Position numbers and translations under genes: made by a program
From: Shewanella piezotolerans WP3
GTDB lineage: Bacteria > Pseudomonadota > Gammaproteobacteria > Enterobacterales > Shewanellaceae
Direction of reading: 5' to 3'
DNA: 64,000 nucleotides
NCBI RefSeq assembly: GCF_000014885.1
Contig: NC_011566.1
Coordinates: forward strand, 1,364,001-1,428,000
Notes under the pieces: generated by a model
What the model was told of the DNA's origin: nothing
What the model saw: the letters and a program-made list of their open reading frames with translations, nothing else
The model's database searches: none
Part shown: one piece after another, positions 52,631 through 62,266 of the stretch
Numbering within the stretch: position 1 is the first letter of the stretch
Layout of the letters: the number at the start of each line of letters is the position of its first letter

Positions 52631-55468
52631 TTGAAAAAATGGATGTTAGCCGCTGCCGTTAGTGCAGCGTTATTTGGATGTGCTGGTCAACAGGAGTCAA
52701 AAGCCACGTTACCAGCTGGTGTAACGTTACTTGAGACTGTGAGTTTTTCAGGCCAAGATGTTGGGATCCCTTACCGTAAATATCAATTAGCCAACGGATT
52801 AACCGTTATATTACATGAAGATCATTCAGATCCGCTGGTGCATGTTGATGTTACCTATCACGTTGGTTCAGGGCGTGAATTGGAAGGTCGCAGCGGTTTT
52901 GCGCACTTGTTCGAACACATGATGTTCCAGGGCTCAGAACATGTAGGTGATGAGCAACATTTTAAGATGGTTACCGAAGCGGGTGGCACACTTAACGGAA
53001 CCACCAATACAGACAGAACCAATTATTTTGAAACTGTGCCGAATAATCAACTAGAGAAAATGCTCTGGCTTGAGTCGGACCGAATGGGCTTTTTCTTACC
53101 AGCGTTAACCGAAGAGAAATTTGAAGTACAGCGTGAGACGGTTAAGAACGAACGTGCACAGCGGATAGACAACCGCCCTTACGGCAGAATGGGAGAGCGT
53201 TTCAATCAGGCTTTCTATCCCCAAGGCCACCCTTATTCATGGCCCGTCATTGGTTGGCCAGAAGATTTAGATCGTGCTGATGTTGAAGATGTTAAACATT
53301 TTTTCCAACGTTGGTATGGGCCTAATAATGCCACATTGACCATTGGTGGCGATTTTGACGAAGTGCAAGCGCTGGCTTGGGTAAATAAATATTTCGGTGA
53401 AATCCCTGCAGGCCCAGCAGTTGCTGAACCAATTAAAGAGCTGGTGACGTTGGATGAAGACCGCTATTTATCGATGGAAGATCGCGTTCATTTGCCACTG
53501 ATCCGCATGGGGATGCCGACGGTCTATGCTCGCCATGAAGATGAGCCCGCTTTAGATCTACTGTCTAATATTCTTGGCGGTGGTAAAACATCAATTTTCT
53601 ATAAGAATTTAGTGAAAGATGGTTTTGCTGTACAGGCTGGTGTTAGCCATCCTTGTCAGGAGCTTGCTTGTCAGTTCTCTTTGTATGCACTCGCTAATCC
53701 TGCTAAAGGCGGGAATTTGGACGCCATTGAGAAAATCATGCGCGATTCGATAACTGAGTTTGAACAGCGTGGCGTGAATGATGAGGATCTGGAAAAAGTT
53801 AAAGTTAACTTTGAAGCGGCCACCATCTTTGGTTTGCAAAGCGTGCAGGTTAAAGTATCCAGCCTAGCATTTAACGAAACATTTTCTGGTAACCCCAACA
53901 TGATTGGGTCTGATTTGGCTCGATATGCCAACGTCACCAAAGAAGATGTGATGCGCGTGTTTAATCGATATATTAAAGACAAGCCTATGGTGGTAATGAG
54001 TGTTGTACCACAAGGTCAGAAGCAGTTAATCGCTAAAGCTGATAATTTTGTTGCGCCAACTGAAAAAGTCGCTGCCGTTGCCGTGCAAGATTTAAATGTG
54101 AAACCACAAATTACCTCTAAGTTTGATCGTAATGTGGTACCGCCTGTTGGCGCTGCACCGGTATTGAAAATCCCAACACTATGGCAAGGTGAGTTAGCCA
54201 ATAACATTGAAGTGATAGGTACTGAAACCAATGAAACACCTACGGTTGAAGTCGTCGTTTACCTCAATGGCGGTCATCGGATACTTGATGTGCAGCAAGC
54301 TGGTCTAGCTTCAATCACAGCATCAATGATGAATGAATCAAGCCTAAAGCGCAGTGCAGAAGATCTTACTCAAGCACTAGAGATGCTCGGCAGTAATGTC
54401 AGTTTTGGCGCGAGTAGTTATCAAAGTCATCTGAAGATCTCTGCTTTGACAGAAAATCTTGATGCGACAATGAAAATTGTACAAGAGAAGTTGTTTGAGC
54501 CAGCCTTCAAACAAGCTGATTTCGACCGGGTTAAGCAACAGTTACTACAGAACCTTCAACGTCAATTGACTGAACCCAGCTATCTTGCTTCTAGAGCATT
54601 TGGAACGCTGTTGTACGGCGATAAAAGTCCGTTTGGAGTGAGCAGTGGTGGTTCTATTGAATCTGTTTCTGCAATCACTTTAGATGATGTGAAAGCTTTC
54701 TATCAGCGCCAATACACAGCGGGCAATGCTCAAATCGTGGCTGTAGGTAACTTAAGTAAAGATCAGATGCTAACAAAGTTGAGCGGCCTTAACAGTTGGA
54801 AGGGCGATAAAACCCCATTTCCTGAGTTAGCTGAATTACCTACATTCTCTGGAGGTAAAATCTACATTGTAGATAAGCCTGAAGCGGCACAATCTGTGAT
54901 TAAGATTGGTAAACGTGCACTAGCGTATGATGCAACAGGTACTTTCTTTAAGTCGTATTTGATGAACTACCCATTAGGCGGCGCATTCAATAGCCGTATC
55001 AACCTTAATCTTCGTGAAGATAAAGGTTACACCTATGGCGCAAGAAGCTATTTCTCAGGCGGACCAGAGCAAGGCTATTATCAAGCTACTGCAAGTGTTC
55101 GTAGTGATGTCACTACTGAAGCATTGATAGAGTTTATTAAAGAGATCAATGAGTTCCAAGCGACTGGTATGACTGAGGATGAGCTAAACTTTATGCAAAA
55201 CTCTATTTCACAGTCTAAAGCGTTAGATTATGAAACGCCGTACCAAAAAGCGGGCTTAATGCGTAATATTCAACGTTATAACCTGGATGACAATTACAGT
55301 GAGCAGCAAACTAAGATCACTAATGAAGTGACACTTAATGAGCTCAATGGTTTAGCTAAAAGTCAGTTAAAAATTGACGATATGCTTATTCTTGTCGTTG
55401 GCGATCGTGCCAAGATAGAGTCTGAATTATCTACACTTGGTTACCCAATTGAGATATTGCAGTTGTAA
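52631..55468 (+). CDS. Large M16 (pitrilysin-type) metallopeptidase lipoprotein
   Basis: 945 residues. The TTG start at 52631 has AAGGAGAT seven bases before; it gives a lipoprotein signal MKKWMLAAAVSAALFGCAG with Cys17. The zinc motif HxxEH is H92-E95-H96 in FAHLFEHMMF, with the distal Glu in NERAQRIDNRPYG. A second, inactive M16 half starts near residue 520; NSRINLNLREDKGYTYGARS is the conserved R/Y pair of the C-terminal half. Probably outer-membrane or periplasmic and degrading peptides; the substrate is unknown. The gene is monocistronic by appearance. Confidence 0.93.
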   Translation: MKKWMLAAAVSAALFGCAGQQESKATLPAGVTLLETVSFSGQDVGIPYRKYQLANGLTVILHEDHSDPLVHVDVTYHVGSGRELEGRSGFAHLFEHMMFQGSEHVGDEQHFKMVTEAGGTLNGTTNTDRTNYFETVPNNQLEKMLWLESDRMGFFLPALTEEKFEVQRETVKNERAQRIDNRPYGRMGERFNQAFYPQGHPYSWPVIGWPEDLDRADVEDVKHFFQRWYGPNNATLTIGGDFDEVQALAWVNKYFGEIPAGPAVAEPIKELVTLDEDRYLSMEDRVHLPLIRMGMPTVYARHEDEPALDLLSNILGGGKTSIFYKNLVKDGFAVQAGVSHPCQELACQFSLYALANPAKGGNLDAIEKIMRDSITEFEQRGVNDEDLEKVKVNFEAATIFGLQSVQVKVSSLAFNETFSGNPNMIGSDLARYANVTKEDVMRVFNRYIKDKPMVVMSVVPQGQKQLIAKADNFVAPTEKVAAVAVQDLNVKPQITSKFDRNVVPPVGAAPVLKIPTLWQGELANNIEVIGTETNETPTVEVVVYLNGGHRILDVQQAGLASITASMMNESSLKRSAEDLTQALEMLGSNVSFGASSYQSHLKISALTENLDATMKIVQEKLFEPAFKQADFDRVKQQLLQNLQRQLTEPSYLASRAFGTLLYGDKSPFGVSSGGSIESVSAITLDDVKAFYQRQYTAGNAQIVAVGNLSKDQMLTKLSGLNSWKGDKTPFPELAELPTFSGGKIYIVDKPEAAQSVIKIGKRALAYDATGTFFKSYLMNYPLGGAFNSRINLNLREDKGYTYGARSYFSGGPEQGYYQATASVRSDVTTEALIEFIKEINEFQATGMTEDELNFMQNSISQSKALDYETPYQKAGLMRNIQRYNLDDNYSEQQTKITNEVTLNELNGLAKSQLKIDDMLILVVGDRAKIESELSTLGYPIEILQL

Positions 55469-55489
55469 AATTGGCATTTAGGCCCAATA

Positions 55490-55527
55490 TAGATGAGGTG
55501 CTCCGATAGGTGGGAGTGCCTCATCTA
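55490..55527. terminator. Stem-loop after the M16 gene
   Basis: TAGATGAGGTGCTCC pairs with GGAGTGCCTCATCTA (two G-U pairs), 8-base loop. Only a short T-run follows, so termination may be weak. Confidence 0.6.
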
Positions 55528-55644
55528 TAATTGTCATGATATAGACATAACAGTTATTTTTATATGACTTGAAAGTTTAGTTAATTAGCACGGGTCTGAT
55601 TATCTTGAGCTTTGAGTTTAAGTCACGTACTAGAGAATAATATA

Positions 55645-57210
55645 TTGAAATCATTCAATGAATTAGTAGGGGATCTGTCTGATCCAGTAAGTCGTCAAGC
55701 ACTTAGGGCAATGCAACGAGGCATTGAACGCGAGGCGCTTAGAATTGAAAAGACAGGTCACTTAGCTGCAGACAGTCATCCACAAGCATTGGGCTCTGCA
55801 TTAATGCATTCGCGGATCACGACTGACTATAGTGAGTCTCTGCTAGAGTTTATTACTCCAGTTTTTGAAAATATTGACTCACTCGTTGAAGATTTAACTT
55901 ACACCCATGCTTATAGCGTCCGTCATCTAAATGGACAGCGTTTATGGCCTGTAAGCATGCCTTGTTATGTTGGAGATCTCGCTGATATTCCTATTGCAGA
56001 TTATGGTAGCTCTAATAATGGCAAAATGAAGCGACTATATCGTAAAGGGTTGACCTATCGATATGGCGCGCAAATGCAGATTATCTCAGGCGTGCATTTT
56101 AACTTTTCAGTATCAGATGATTTATGGAACCGTCTTTATGACTTATCTGATAAAAGCCTAACGAAAGATGCATTTATTTCAGAGTCATACTTTGGCTTGA
56201 TCCGAAATTACCGCCGTTTGGTGTGGGTACTTCCCTACTTATTTGGTGCATCCCCCGCACTGTGTGGCTCATTTATCAAAGATCAACAGACGTCACTGCC
56301 ATTTGAGAAAGTCGGTAAAGGCACGCTTTATTTGCCTTACGCAACGTCACTTCGTATGAGCGATTTGGGCTATACCAACCAAGAACAAGACAATTTGGAT
56401 ATCAGCTACAACAACTTATCCTCCTATCTTGAAGGTATGAATGCTGCCATCAATATGCCTTCTGATAATTTTGCCAAAATAGGCGTAAAAGTCGATGGTG
56501 AATATCGTCAACTAAATGCAAATGTACTACAGATTGAAAATGAATTTTATTCTCCAATTCGTGCCAAAAGAGTGGCGAAAGGAAATGAGAAACCTTCTGA
56601 ATCTTTAGCGCGTGCAGGGGTTGAATATATTGAAGTTAGAGCGTTGGATGTTAACCCATACAGTGCTGTAGGGATTGAAAAATCACAAATTCGTTTCTTG
56701 GATATGTTCCTACTTAATTGTTTATTACAGCCCTCTGCTAGCACTGATGCGGAAGAAGAGGCCGAAATTGCAGCCAATTTACAAGCTGTGGTGCTTGAAG
56801 GGCGCAAGCCAGGCTTAAAACTAACTCAAAATGGTAACCAAGTATCGCTTTCTAACTGGTTAGAAAGCTTATTTGGCAATATGAGTTCAATTGCCAGCTT
56901 ACTTGATGATGGAGCCGATGGAGACTATCAACAGGCGCTAGCGCATTGGCACAAAGCGGTTGTTAATCCAGATGAGACATTGTCAGGTCGAATTATGGCT
57001 AAACTAAAACTGGAACAGGTTGATCACAGCCAGTGGGTGATGTCGCTTGCCCAGCAGTATCATCAAGAACTTAAAGACTACCCTATTAGTGACTCTGTGC
57101 TTGCACGCTACGAGCAAGATGCTAAGGCATCTCTTCAGCAGCAAGCTGCGAGTGAAGCGGTTGGCGAAGTGAGTTTTGATGAATTTCTAGCTGATTATTT
57201 TGAGTCATAA
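55645..57210 (+). CDS. gshA: Glutamate-cysteine ligase
   Basis: First step of glutathione synthesis. About 521 residues from the TTG at 55645 (AGAGA nine bases before), which gives an N-terminus of the E. coli length; an in-frame TTG at 55612 would add 11 residues. Conserved stretches: MQRGIEREALRI, ITTDYSESLLEFITP, MPCYVGDLADIPIADYGSSN, YRYGAQMQIISGVHFNFS, FGASPALCGSF and YIEVRALDVNPYSAVGI. It matches the proteobacterial GshA class. A lipoprotein gene starts 2 bases after the stop, so the two are co-transcribed. Confidence 0.94.
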   Translation: MKSFNELVGDLSDPVSRQALRAMQRGIEREALRIEKTGHLAADSHPQALGSALMHSRITTDYSESLLEFITPVFENIDSLVEDLTYTHAYSVRHLNGQRLWPVSMPCYVGDLADIPIADYGSSNNGKMKRLYRKGLTYRYGAQMQIISGVHFNFSVSDDLWNRLYDLSDKSLTKDAFISESYFGLIRNYRRLVWVLPYLFGASPALCGSFIKDQQTSLPFEKVGKGTLYLPYATSLRMSDLGYTNQEQDNLDISYNNLSSYLEGMNAAINMPSDNFAKIGVKVDGEYRQLNANVLQIENEFYSPIRAKRVAKGNEKPSESLARAGVEYIEVRALDVNPYSAVGIEKSQIRFLDMFLLNCLLQPSASTDAEEEAEIAANLQAVVLEGRKPGLKLTQNGNQVSLSNWLESLFGNMSSIASLLDDGADGDYQQALAHWHKAVVNPDETLSGRIMAKLKLEQVDHSQWVMSLAQQYHQELKDYPISDSVLARYEQDAKASLQQQAASEAVGEVSFDEFLADYFES

Positions 57211-57212
57211 GT

Positions 57213-57641
57213 TTGAAAAGTCTTAAGTTACTGGCTTTAATATCTATATCACTGTTATCTGGCTGTGCTTCGCAGCTAGATAACAGTAACCAGTGCGGCA
57301 CGGTATCAAGCTTTTTGGCGCCAGAACCTGAGCTTGGCCAATACCGAGCTGTTGTCACCCATCTTGATGGCAAGCCTGTTATCTCTCAGCCGAATTACCG
57401 CTTAAGTGTTGGCGAACATCGCTTCACTTTGGCTGAGTTAATTGACTCTCCAGACTTAAATGTCACACTTGCTGCTCGCACCCCAAAAGATTTGACCGTG
57501 ACTGTTGCGGCTAATACCCGGTACCACATTGGGGCAAAGTTTAATCGTGATAAAATTTATAACGGAAAAAACACTGATTTTTGGCAACCCGAGGTTATCA
57601 GCCAAGAACCTTATGAATGTCAATTCCCTGAGTCTCAATAA
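57213..57641 (+). CDS. Putative lipoprotein, unknown function
   Basis: 142 residues, TTG start 2 bases after gshA. Lipobox LLSGC with Cys18. The mature part is a beta-rich domain (YRAVVTHLDGKPV, LSVGEHRFTLAEL, TVTVAANTRYHIGAKFN) similar in style to small periplasmic carbohydrate-binding-like or PEGA-like domains, but I do not recognise a family. Coupled to gshA by position only. Confidence 0.8.
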   Translation: MKSLKLLALISISLLSGCASQLDNSNQCGTVSSFLAPEPELGQYRAVVTHLDGKPVISQPNYRLSVGEHRFTLAELIDSPDLNVTLAARTPKDLTVTVAANTRYHIGAKFNRDKIYNGKNTDFWQPEVISQEPYECQFPESQ

Positions 57642-57752
57642 ACCCCATCCCCGCTTGATTTCTAACACAATTTAACTATTGGTTAATTGCATATTGATGC
57701 TATCAATGTGACACTAGTGCATTGCTATTATTGTCCGTTGGTATAAATTTTT

Positions 57753-58370
57753 ATGAAATGGCCTGCATTATTTGCGACTGTTATCTTGGCAACACTGTTA
57801 ACAGGTTGCGCGACGCCTCCCCCGAAAGATCCTGAAAACCTATGCTCGATATTTCAAGAAAATCGTTCTTGGTATACAGCGGCCAAAGATACCAGAGAGA
57901 AGTGGGGCGTGCCGGTGCACGTGCCGCTGGCAATGATGTACCAAGAGAGCTCATTTAAGCATAATGCCGCGCCGCCAATGGAGTACTTCTTAGGTTTTAT
58001 TCCCACAGGAAGAGCGAGCAGTGCTTATGGCTACGCCCAAGCAAAAACCATGACTTGGGATGATTATGTAAGAGAAACTGGGAACTCTTGGTCAAGCCGC
58101 AGCAACTTTAGCGATGCGATGGATTTTATGGGCTGGTTTATCTATAAAACACATAAAATCAATGGTGTATCTAAGTGGGATGCGCGTAACCAATACTTAA
58201 ATTACCATGAAGGTTGGGGCGGTTATAAGCGTAAAACATATAATCAGAAGGCTTGGTTAGTTAAGGTCGCTAGAAAGGTCGATGATCGCTCAAAGCGTTA
58301 CGCGGGCCAATATCGGCAGTGCCAAGAGGATCTTGATTCCTCTTGGTTATGGCGACTGTTTTTCGGTTAA
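57753..58370 (+). CDS. Lytic transglycosylase-like (SLT) lipoprotein
   Basis: 205 residues. Signal with lipobox LLTGC (Cys19). Catalytic pattern: E65 in MMYQESSF, then SSAYGYAQAK and YLNYHEGWGGY, which match the ESxxxxxAxS/GLMQ/AYNxG scheme of family-1 lytic transglycosylases in relaxed form. It would cleave peptidoglycan from the outer membrane. A hairpin with a T-run follows at 58398-58429. Confidence 0.85.
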   Translation: MKWPALFATVILATLLTGCATPPPKDPENLCSIFQENRSWYTAAKDTREKWGVPVHVPLAMMYQESSFKHNAAPPMEYFLGFIPTGRASSAYGYAQAKTMTWDDYVRETGNSWSSRSNFSDAMDFMGWFIYKTHKINGVSKWDARNQYLNYHEGWGGYKRKTYNQKAWLVKVARKVDDRSKRYAGQYRQCQEDLDSSWLWRLFFG

Positions 58371-58397
58371 CCCGCGTAATTTGTGTTAGTTTTTATT

Positions 58398-58429
58398 AAA
58401 ACCAGTCTGTAATCGCGACTGGTTTTTTT
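58398..58429 (+). terminator. Terminator after the SLT lipoprotein gene
   Basis: AAACCAGTC, 9-base loop, GACTGGTTTTTTT. Confidence 0.88.
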
Positions 58430-58566
58430 GTGGATTTCATAAATTGGCCCTTCATGTTTTTCCATCTTGTCCGATAACAAATGTAGATATTTTGTTAAAT
58501 CAAATTTATTCTGCTGTGGCAGTTAATAATACACTCCTTGGCTCTGTCTATTGAATGGAACTCTTT

Positions 58567-59748
58567 ATGCAAGATAATGATGATCACAAGTTGCAATTTA
58601 AGCTTATTTTCCCTGTTGTTGCGGTTGGTCTTGCTGCGTTACTGCTATTTATATTGTTTGCAGATGCTTCAATCTCTAAGTGGAATGTCGCTATGTTACT
58701 TTTGGGCATAACGTTTGCTCAAGTGATTGGCAGTTGGTATGTGATTAAAAATGCACTGAGTAAGCGATTAGCAAGGTTAAGGCAATACCTCGCATTAGTG
58801 GTAAGTACTGAAGAAGCGCCGAAGCAGCGACTGGTTGATGTTAGCGACGATGGATTAGCCCTGATTACTAATAACTTAAGTGAATTTATTGAAGGCCTTA
58901 AAGACGTACTTGATAAAGTTCGTAATGACGCAACCATTTTTCGGCAAGGCTCTGAGCAGCTGGCAGAGCAAATGACGTTAGCTGAATCTTCTGTAGAGCT
59001 AAGCAGTGGTGAAAATGAAAAAATAACTCAGTCATTGAGTGAAATAGATACTACAGCTCAGGAGCTCACTGGCAACGCTAAAGAGCTACAATCCACCTCG
59101 ATGAAGGTGAACGAATTATTGCAAACAGGTACCAATGACGCCATAAAGAATCAAACTTTTATGGGGGATTTTACCCACGGTATTGAAAGCTTGGTTAGCG
59201 AACTTGATGTGTTACATAAAGACAGTCAAAAAATCGGTAACGTGTTAGAAGTGATAAAAAGTATTGCTGAGCAAACAAACTTGTTAGCACTTAATGCAGC
59301 CATTGAAGCTGCACGTGCGGGTGAGCAAGGTCGAGGTTTTGCTGTTGTGGCTGATGAAGTCAGAGCATTGGCGCATAGAACCCAAGAATCAACGGTCGAA
59401 ATTCAAAGCATAGTTGAAGGCCTGCAAGGCAAAACCAGCAGTGCCGTCACAGCAATTGGTGAGAGTCAGCGAGTGAGCCAAGAAAGCTTGCAGCAATGTC
59501 AGCGAGTATCGCAAGCATTTACCGATATCGGTGGCGCTTTTCAGCAACTTGATACGTTGACGGGAAATATTAATGACAGTATTCAGGGGCAACAAACATC
59601 AACTTCAAGTATTAATGACCGAGCATCTGAAATATCAAGGCTTAGCCAAGATGTGCATAGCAATTTGAAGATAATTGCTGAACAAGCAAGAGAGCAGAAA
59701 AGCACATCAGCTCAGCTGGATAAAATCCTCAAACGAGTGTGTGTATAG
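58567..59748 (+). CDS. Methyl-accepting chemotaxis protein without periplasmic sensor domain
   Basis: 393 residues from the ATG at 58567, seven bases after GGAA; an ATG four codons earlier lacks a site. Two membrane segments (about 12-33 and 39-58) are joined by fewer than ten residues, so there is no periplasmic domain. A coiled-coil signalling domain follows, with the hairpin tip EQTNLLALNAAIEAARAGEQ GRGFAVVADEVRALA (joined in the protein) near residues 235-270. No recognisable HAMP and no C-terminal CheR/CheB-binding pentapeptide (ends KRVCV). It may sense a membrane or cytoplasmic signal. Confidence 0.9.
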   Translation: MQDNDDHKLQFKLIFPVVAVGLAALLLFILFADASISKWNVAMLLLGITFAQVIGSWYVIKNALSKRLARLRQYLALVVSTEEAPKQRLVDVSDDGLALITNNLSEFIEGLKDVLDKVRNDATIFRQGSEQLAEQMTLAESSVELSSGENEKITQSLSEIDTTAQELTGNAKELQSTSMKVNELLQTGTNDAIKNQTFMGDFTHGIESLVSELDVLHKDSQKIGNVLEVIKSIAEQTNLLALNAAIEAARAGEQGRGFAVVADEVRALAHRTQESTVEIQSIVEGLQGKTSSAVTAIGESQRVSQESLQQCQRVSQAFTDIGGAFQQLDTLTGNINDSIQGQQTSTSSINDRASEISRLSQDVHSNLKIIAEQAREQKSTSAQLDKILKRVCV

Positions 59749-59773
59749 GACGATGACTAAAACACTTATCGTT

Positions 59774-59804
59774 AAAGGGTTAGGCTTAAAAAGCCTAATC
59801 CTTT
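59774..59804. terminator. Stem-loop between convergent MCP and GGDEF genes
   Basis: AAAGGGTTAGGCTT, AAA, AAGCCTAATCCTTT: 14-bp stem with one G-U pair. The T-run is short on both strands. Confidence 0.65.
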
Positions 59805-59831
59805 ATTAAAAAGGTAGGTTTTATAAGAACT

Positions 59832-61058
59832 CTATAGGCTCTTATTAACCTTTCCGCGCTTTTGTTTATACATGGCTTCATCGGCAGCCTTAATCGTCTT
59901 GTTTAATTGACCGTGATACTGCTCGATGCCGTAGCTAAAACTAATATCTCCTAGTTCACTCAGGGCTGTTTCTATAATATTTATCTCATTTTCGATACGC
60001 TCTAAAGGCCCGTGGCACAGCGCTATAAATTCATCGCCGCCATAACGTGCCACTAACTGATTTTCATGCCATTGGCCTTTGAGGAGACTGCTAAAATGTT
60101 GCAGTGCTGCGTCGCCCGCAGTATGACCATGCTGATCGTTAATCGCTTTAAGGTTATCTAAATCGATGAGTATCAAGTAGCAACCAAAGTGGGGCTTCAG
60201 CTGCCACTCTTTGACAAGCGTTTCAAAACGTTGACGATTGTACAATTCCGTTAAACTATCAAAGTTAGCCAGCAAATTAATCTTATGAGTTTTTTGGTAA
60301 AGAGAAATGGCATTTGCAGCTTCGTGAGTCAATATAGCCACGAGGTTGCGGTCATAATGGCTAAATGCTTTCACTTTTCCGCTGTCTAAATTGAGCATGG
60401 CGTATAGCTGACCATCGATATGGATCGGGCTCGATAGGGTTGAGCGTATCGGTGTTGAGGGAGCATCAAGCAGGATATTTTGAGCTGACGAGCTTAATGA
60501 GCTGCGAGAGTTGATAGCTTCCATATCATCAATGACGACCACTCTGTCGCACTTACCTTTGGTTAACCGATATTCAAATGATTGCTTCAAATTGATATTG
60601 AGCTGCCTAAGCTTACCAATATCGATTCCTACACTCGATTCAAATGATAATGCACCTGTTTCGGGCTCGACTCGAATAATAGAACCCATTTCAGCGCCAT
60701 CAACACTGCTCACGGCTTTATTAAGTAGCGCGTTTAAAAAAGCGGTTTCATCTTGATACTGACCGGAAATGTTGACTAATTCGAAGGTTGTTTCATTCAC
60801 ATGCACAACTTGCTGCAGATGTTCCCAAAGCCTTGTGAGTCGTCCCTGATGAAAATAGTAATTGAGACTGTAGCCAAGCAGATAGATGATGGCAACGAGT
60901 AGCAGGTTTGCAACGGCGTTTGGTGATGCTGTGATGCTGAAAAAAAATGACCAACAGATAAAAAGTAGCATTAAAGGCGCGCCTAGCAGAGCTAAGTGGG
61001 TCTTCCAATCGAGTGAATCAATTTTTTTCTTTTTTAAACTGTCTTTGATGGGCAACAT
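59832..61058 (-). CDS. GAF-GGDEF diguanylate cyclase, membrane-bound
   Basis: 408 residues. Two membrane segments (about 22-42 and 47-66), a GAF-like domain near 80-235 (TAFLNALLNKAVSSVDGAEM, TPIRSTLSSPIHIDGQLYAM), then GGDEF from about 245 with the intact motif ARYGGDEFIAL. The position five residues before the motif reads HENQ, so the RxxD inhibitory site is absent. Predicted to make cyclic di-GMP without product inhibition. Converges with the MCP gene. Confidence 0.92.
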   Translation of the reverse strand: MLPIKDSLKKKKIDSLDWKTHLALLGAPLMLLFICWSFFFSITASPNAVANLLLVAIIYLLGYSLNYYFHQGRLTRLWEHLQQVVHVNETTFELVNISGQYQDETAFLNALLNKAVSSVDGAEMGSIIRVEPETGALSFESSVGIDIGKLRQLNINLKQSFEYRLTKGKCDRVVVIDDMEAINSRSSLSSSAQNILLDAPSTPIRSTLSSPIHIDGQLYAMLNLDSGKVKAFSHYDRNLVAILTHEAANAISLYQKTHKINLLANFDSLTELYNRQRFETLVKEWQLKPHFGCYLILIDLDNLKAINDQHGHTAGDAALQHFSSLLKGQWHENQLVARYGGDEFIALCHGPLERIENEINIIETALSELGDISFSYGIEQYHGQLNKTIKAADEAMYKQKRGKVNKSL

Positions 61059-61562
61059 TAATATCCTATTCTACTCGTTCAAACCATATGTCTGCTGCAT
61101 TCAAAAGAAAATGTGTGCGGGTAAAATTCATTTTAAATTACTTAAAGAGTAGATAAAAAGTACAACTCTAACAAGTGGTTAATCTTGCCATGGCTACAAG
61201 GCTCAATTGTTTGAGATTATTGGGCAAGTTTATCAAATTTGCCGTACTAAACAGTAGTGCTATTTAGGTTTAATAACGGAAATGTATACATCATCATTTA
61301 GACTTACAAAATTATTTGTATGAAAGTCCGCCACCTTTACAAAATGATACAAAACTTGCACATTTTAAAAGCATTGGGGGCTCTTGCTTCTTTGTCGGCG
61401 TGAAATCACAGAGATCTAAAGGTAAATAAGGGAATGACTCGCGATCTTAATAATTTGTTATACATATGTACTAATAAGTTATTTGCAGTCAAAACAAAGC
61501 TTAGGGATAATTACGCTATTGGCTTTGGGGGAAGCCTGTTTACTCTTTGCGCTTGTTTTCAT
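61059..61562. other. 500-bp intergenic region before purE
   Basis: No gene or RNA recognised. It separates the divergent GGDEF and purE genes and ends in the purE promoter. Confidence 0.5.
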
Positions 61563-61568
61563 TATAAT
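61539..61568 (+). promoter_or_regulatory. Probable purE promoter
   Basis: TTTACT, 18 bases, TATAAT. A PurR-like half-match (GCGCTTGTTTTC) lies between the two elements, too weak to call a site. Confidence 0.5.
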
Positions 61569-61611
61569 GCGCGCAAATATAATAATGTACCGCCCTACTG
61601 AAGGACTTAAA

Positions 61612-62115
61612 ATGAGCAAACCATTTGTTGCAGTATTAATGGGGTCTGATTCTGACCTGCCTACAATGCAATCTACCCTAGATGTACTAAAGACTTTCAA
61701 CATTACGTTTGAAGCTAAAGTAACATCTGCCCACCGCACTCCAGCTGCTACACACGCTTACGTGACTGACGCTGAAGCTCGTGGTTGTAAAGTATTTATC
61801 TGTGCAGCAGGTCTTGCGGCACATCTAGCTGGCGCAGTTGCTGGTATCACCACTCGCCCAGTAATTGGTGTTCCAGTTGATTGTGGTCCACTACAAGGTC
61901 ATGACGCATTGCTATCTACAGTGATGATGCCAGGTGGCGTTCCTGTTGCTACCGTTGCTATCGGTAGTGCTGGTGCTAAGAATGCGGGTTACTTAGCTGC
62001 ACAAATGCTAGCAGTGGGTGATGATGCATTAGCGGTAGCAGTAAAAGAAGAACGTGCTAAGTCTGCTGAAGCTGTTCAAGCTAAAGATGCAGCGCTTCAA
62101 GCTAAACTAGCTTAA
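61612..62115 (+). CDS. purE: N5-carboxyaminoimidazole ribonucleotide mutase
   Basis: Purine pathway enzyme (class I PurE), 167 residues from the ATG at 61612, which follows AAGGACTTAAA. The frame opens 43 codons earlier, but that part crosses the promoter and is not conserved. Motifs: MGSDSDLPTMQ, VTSAHRTPAA, CAAGLAAHLAGAVAG and RPVIGVPV. purK does not follow; a terminator lies 20 bases after the stop. Confidence 0.96.
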   Translation: MSKPFVAVLMGSDSDLPTMQSTLDVLKTFNITFEAKVTSAHRTPAATHAYVTDAEARGCKVFICAAGLAAHLAGAVAGITTRPVIGVPVDCGPLQGHDALLSTVMMPGGVPVATVAIGSAGAKNAGYLAAQMLAVGDDALAVAVKEERAKSAEAVQAKDAALQAKLA

Positions 62116-62131
62116 GCGACAGCAAACAAAT

Positions 62132-62163
62132 AAAACCGTAGTGTTTTCACTGCGGTTTTTTTG
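62132..62163 (+). terminator. Terminator after purE
   Basis: AAACCGTAGTG, TTTT, CACTGCGGTTTTTTT (one G-U pair). Confidence 0.88.
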
Positions 62164-62266
62164 TACCTGCTAATACTAAGGTTATTATTGCAATGTCGTC
62201 CGCTATAGACAAATTCCCCGCAGCGATGCAGACTTATTGTTTCAATACTCTGTAAAGGACCTTGGC

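Noticed and set aside
61483..61611. N-terminal extension of purE (hydrophobic stretch looking like a membrane anchor)
   Set aside because: It contains the -10 TATAAT and lies upstream of the AAGGA ribosome site; PurE is soluble and starts at MSKPF.
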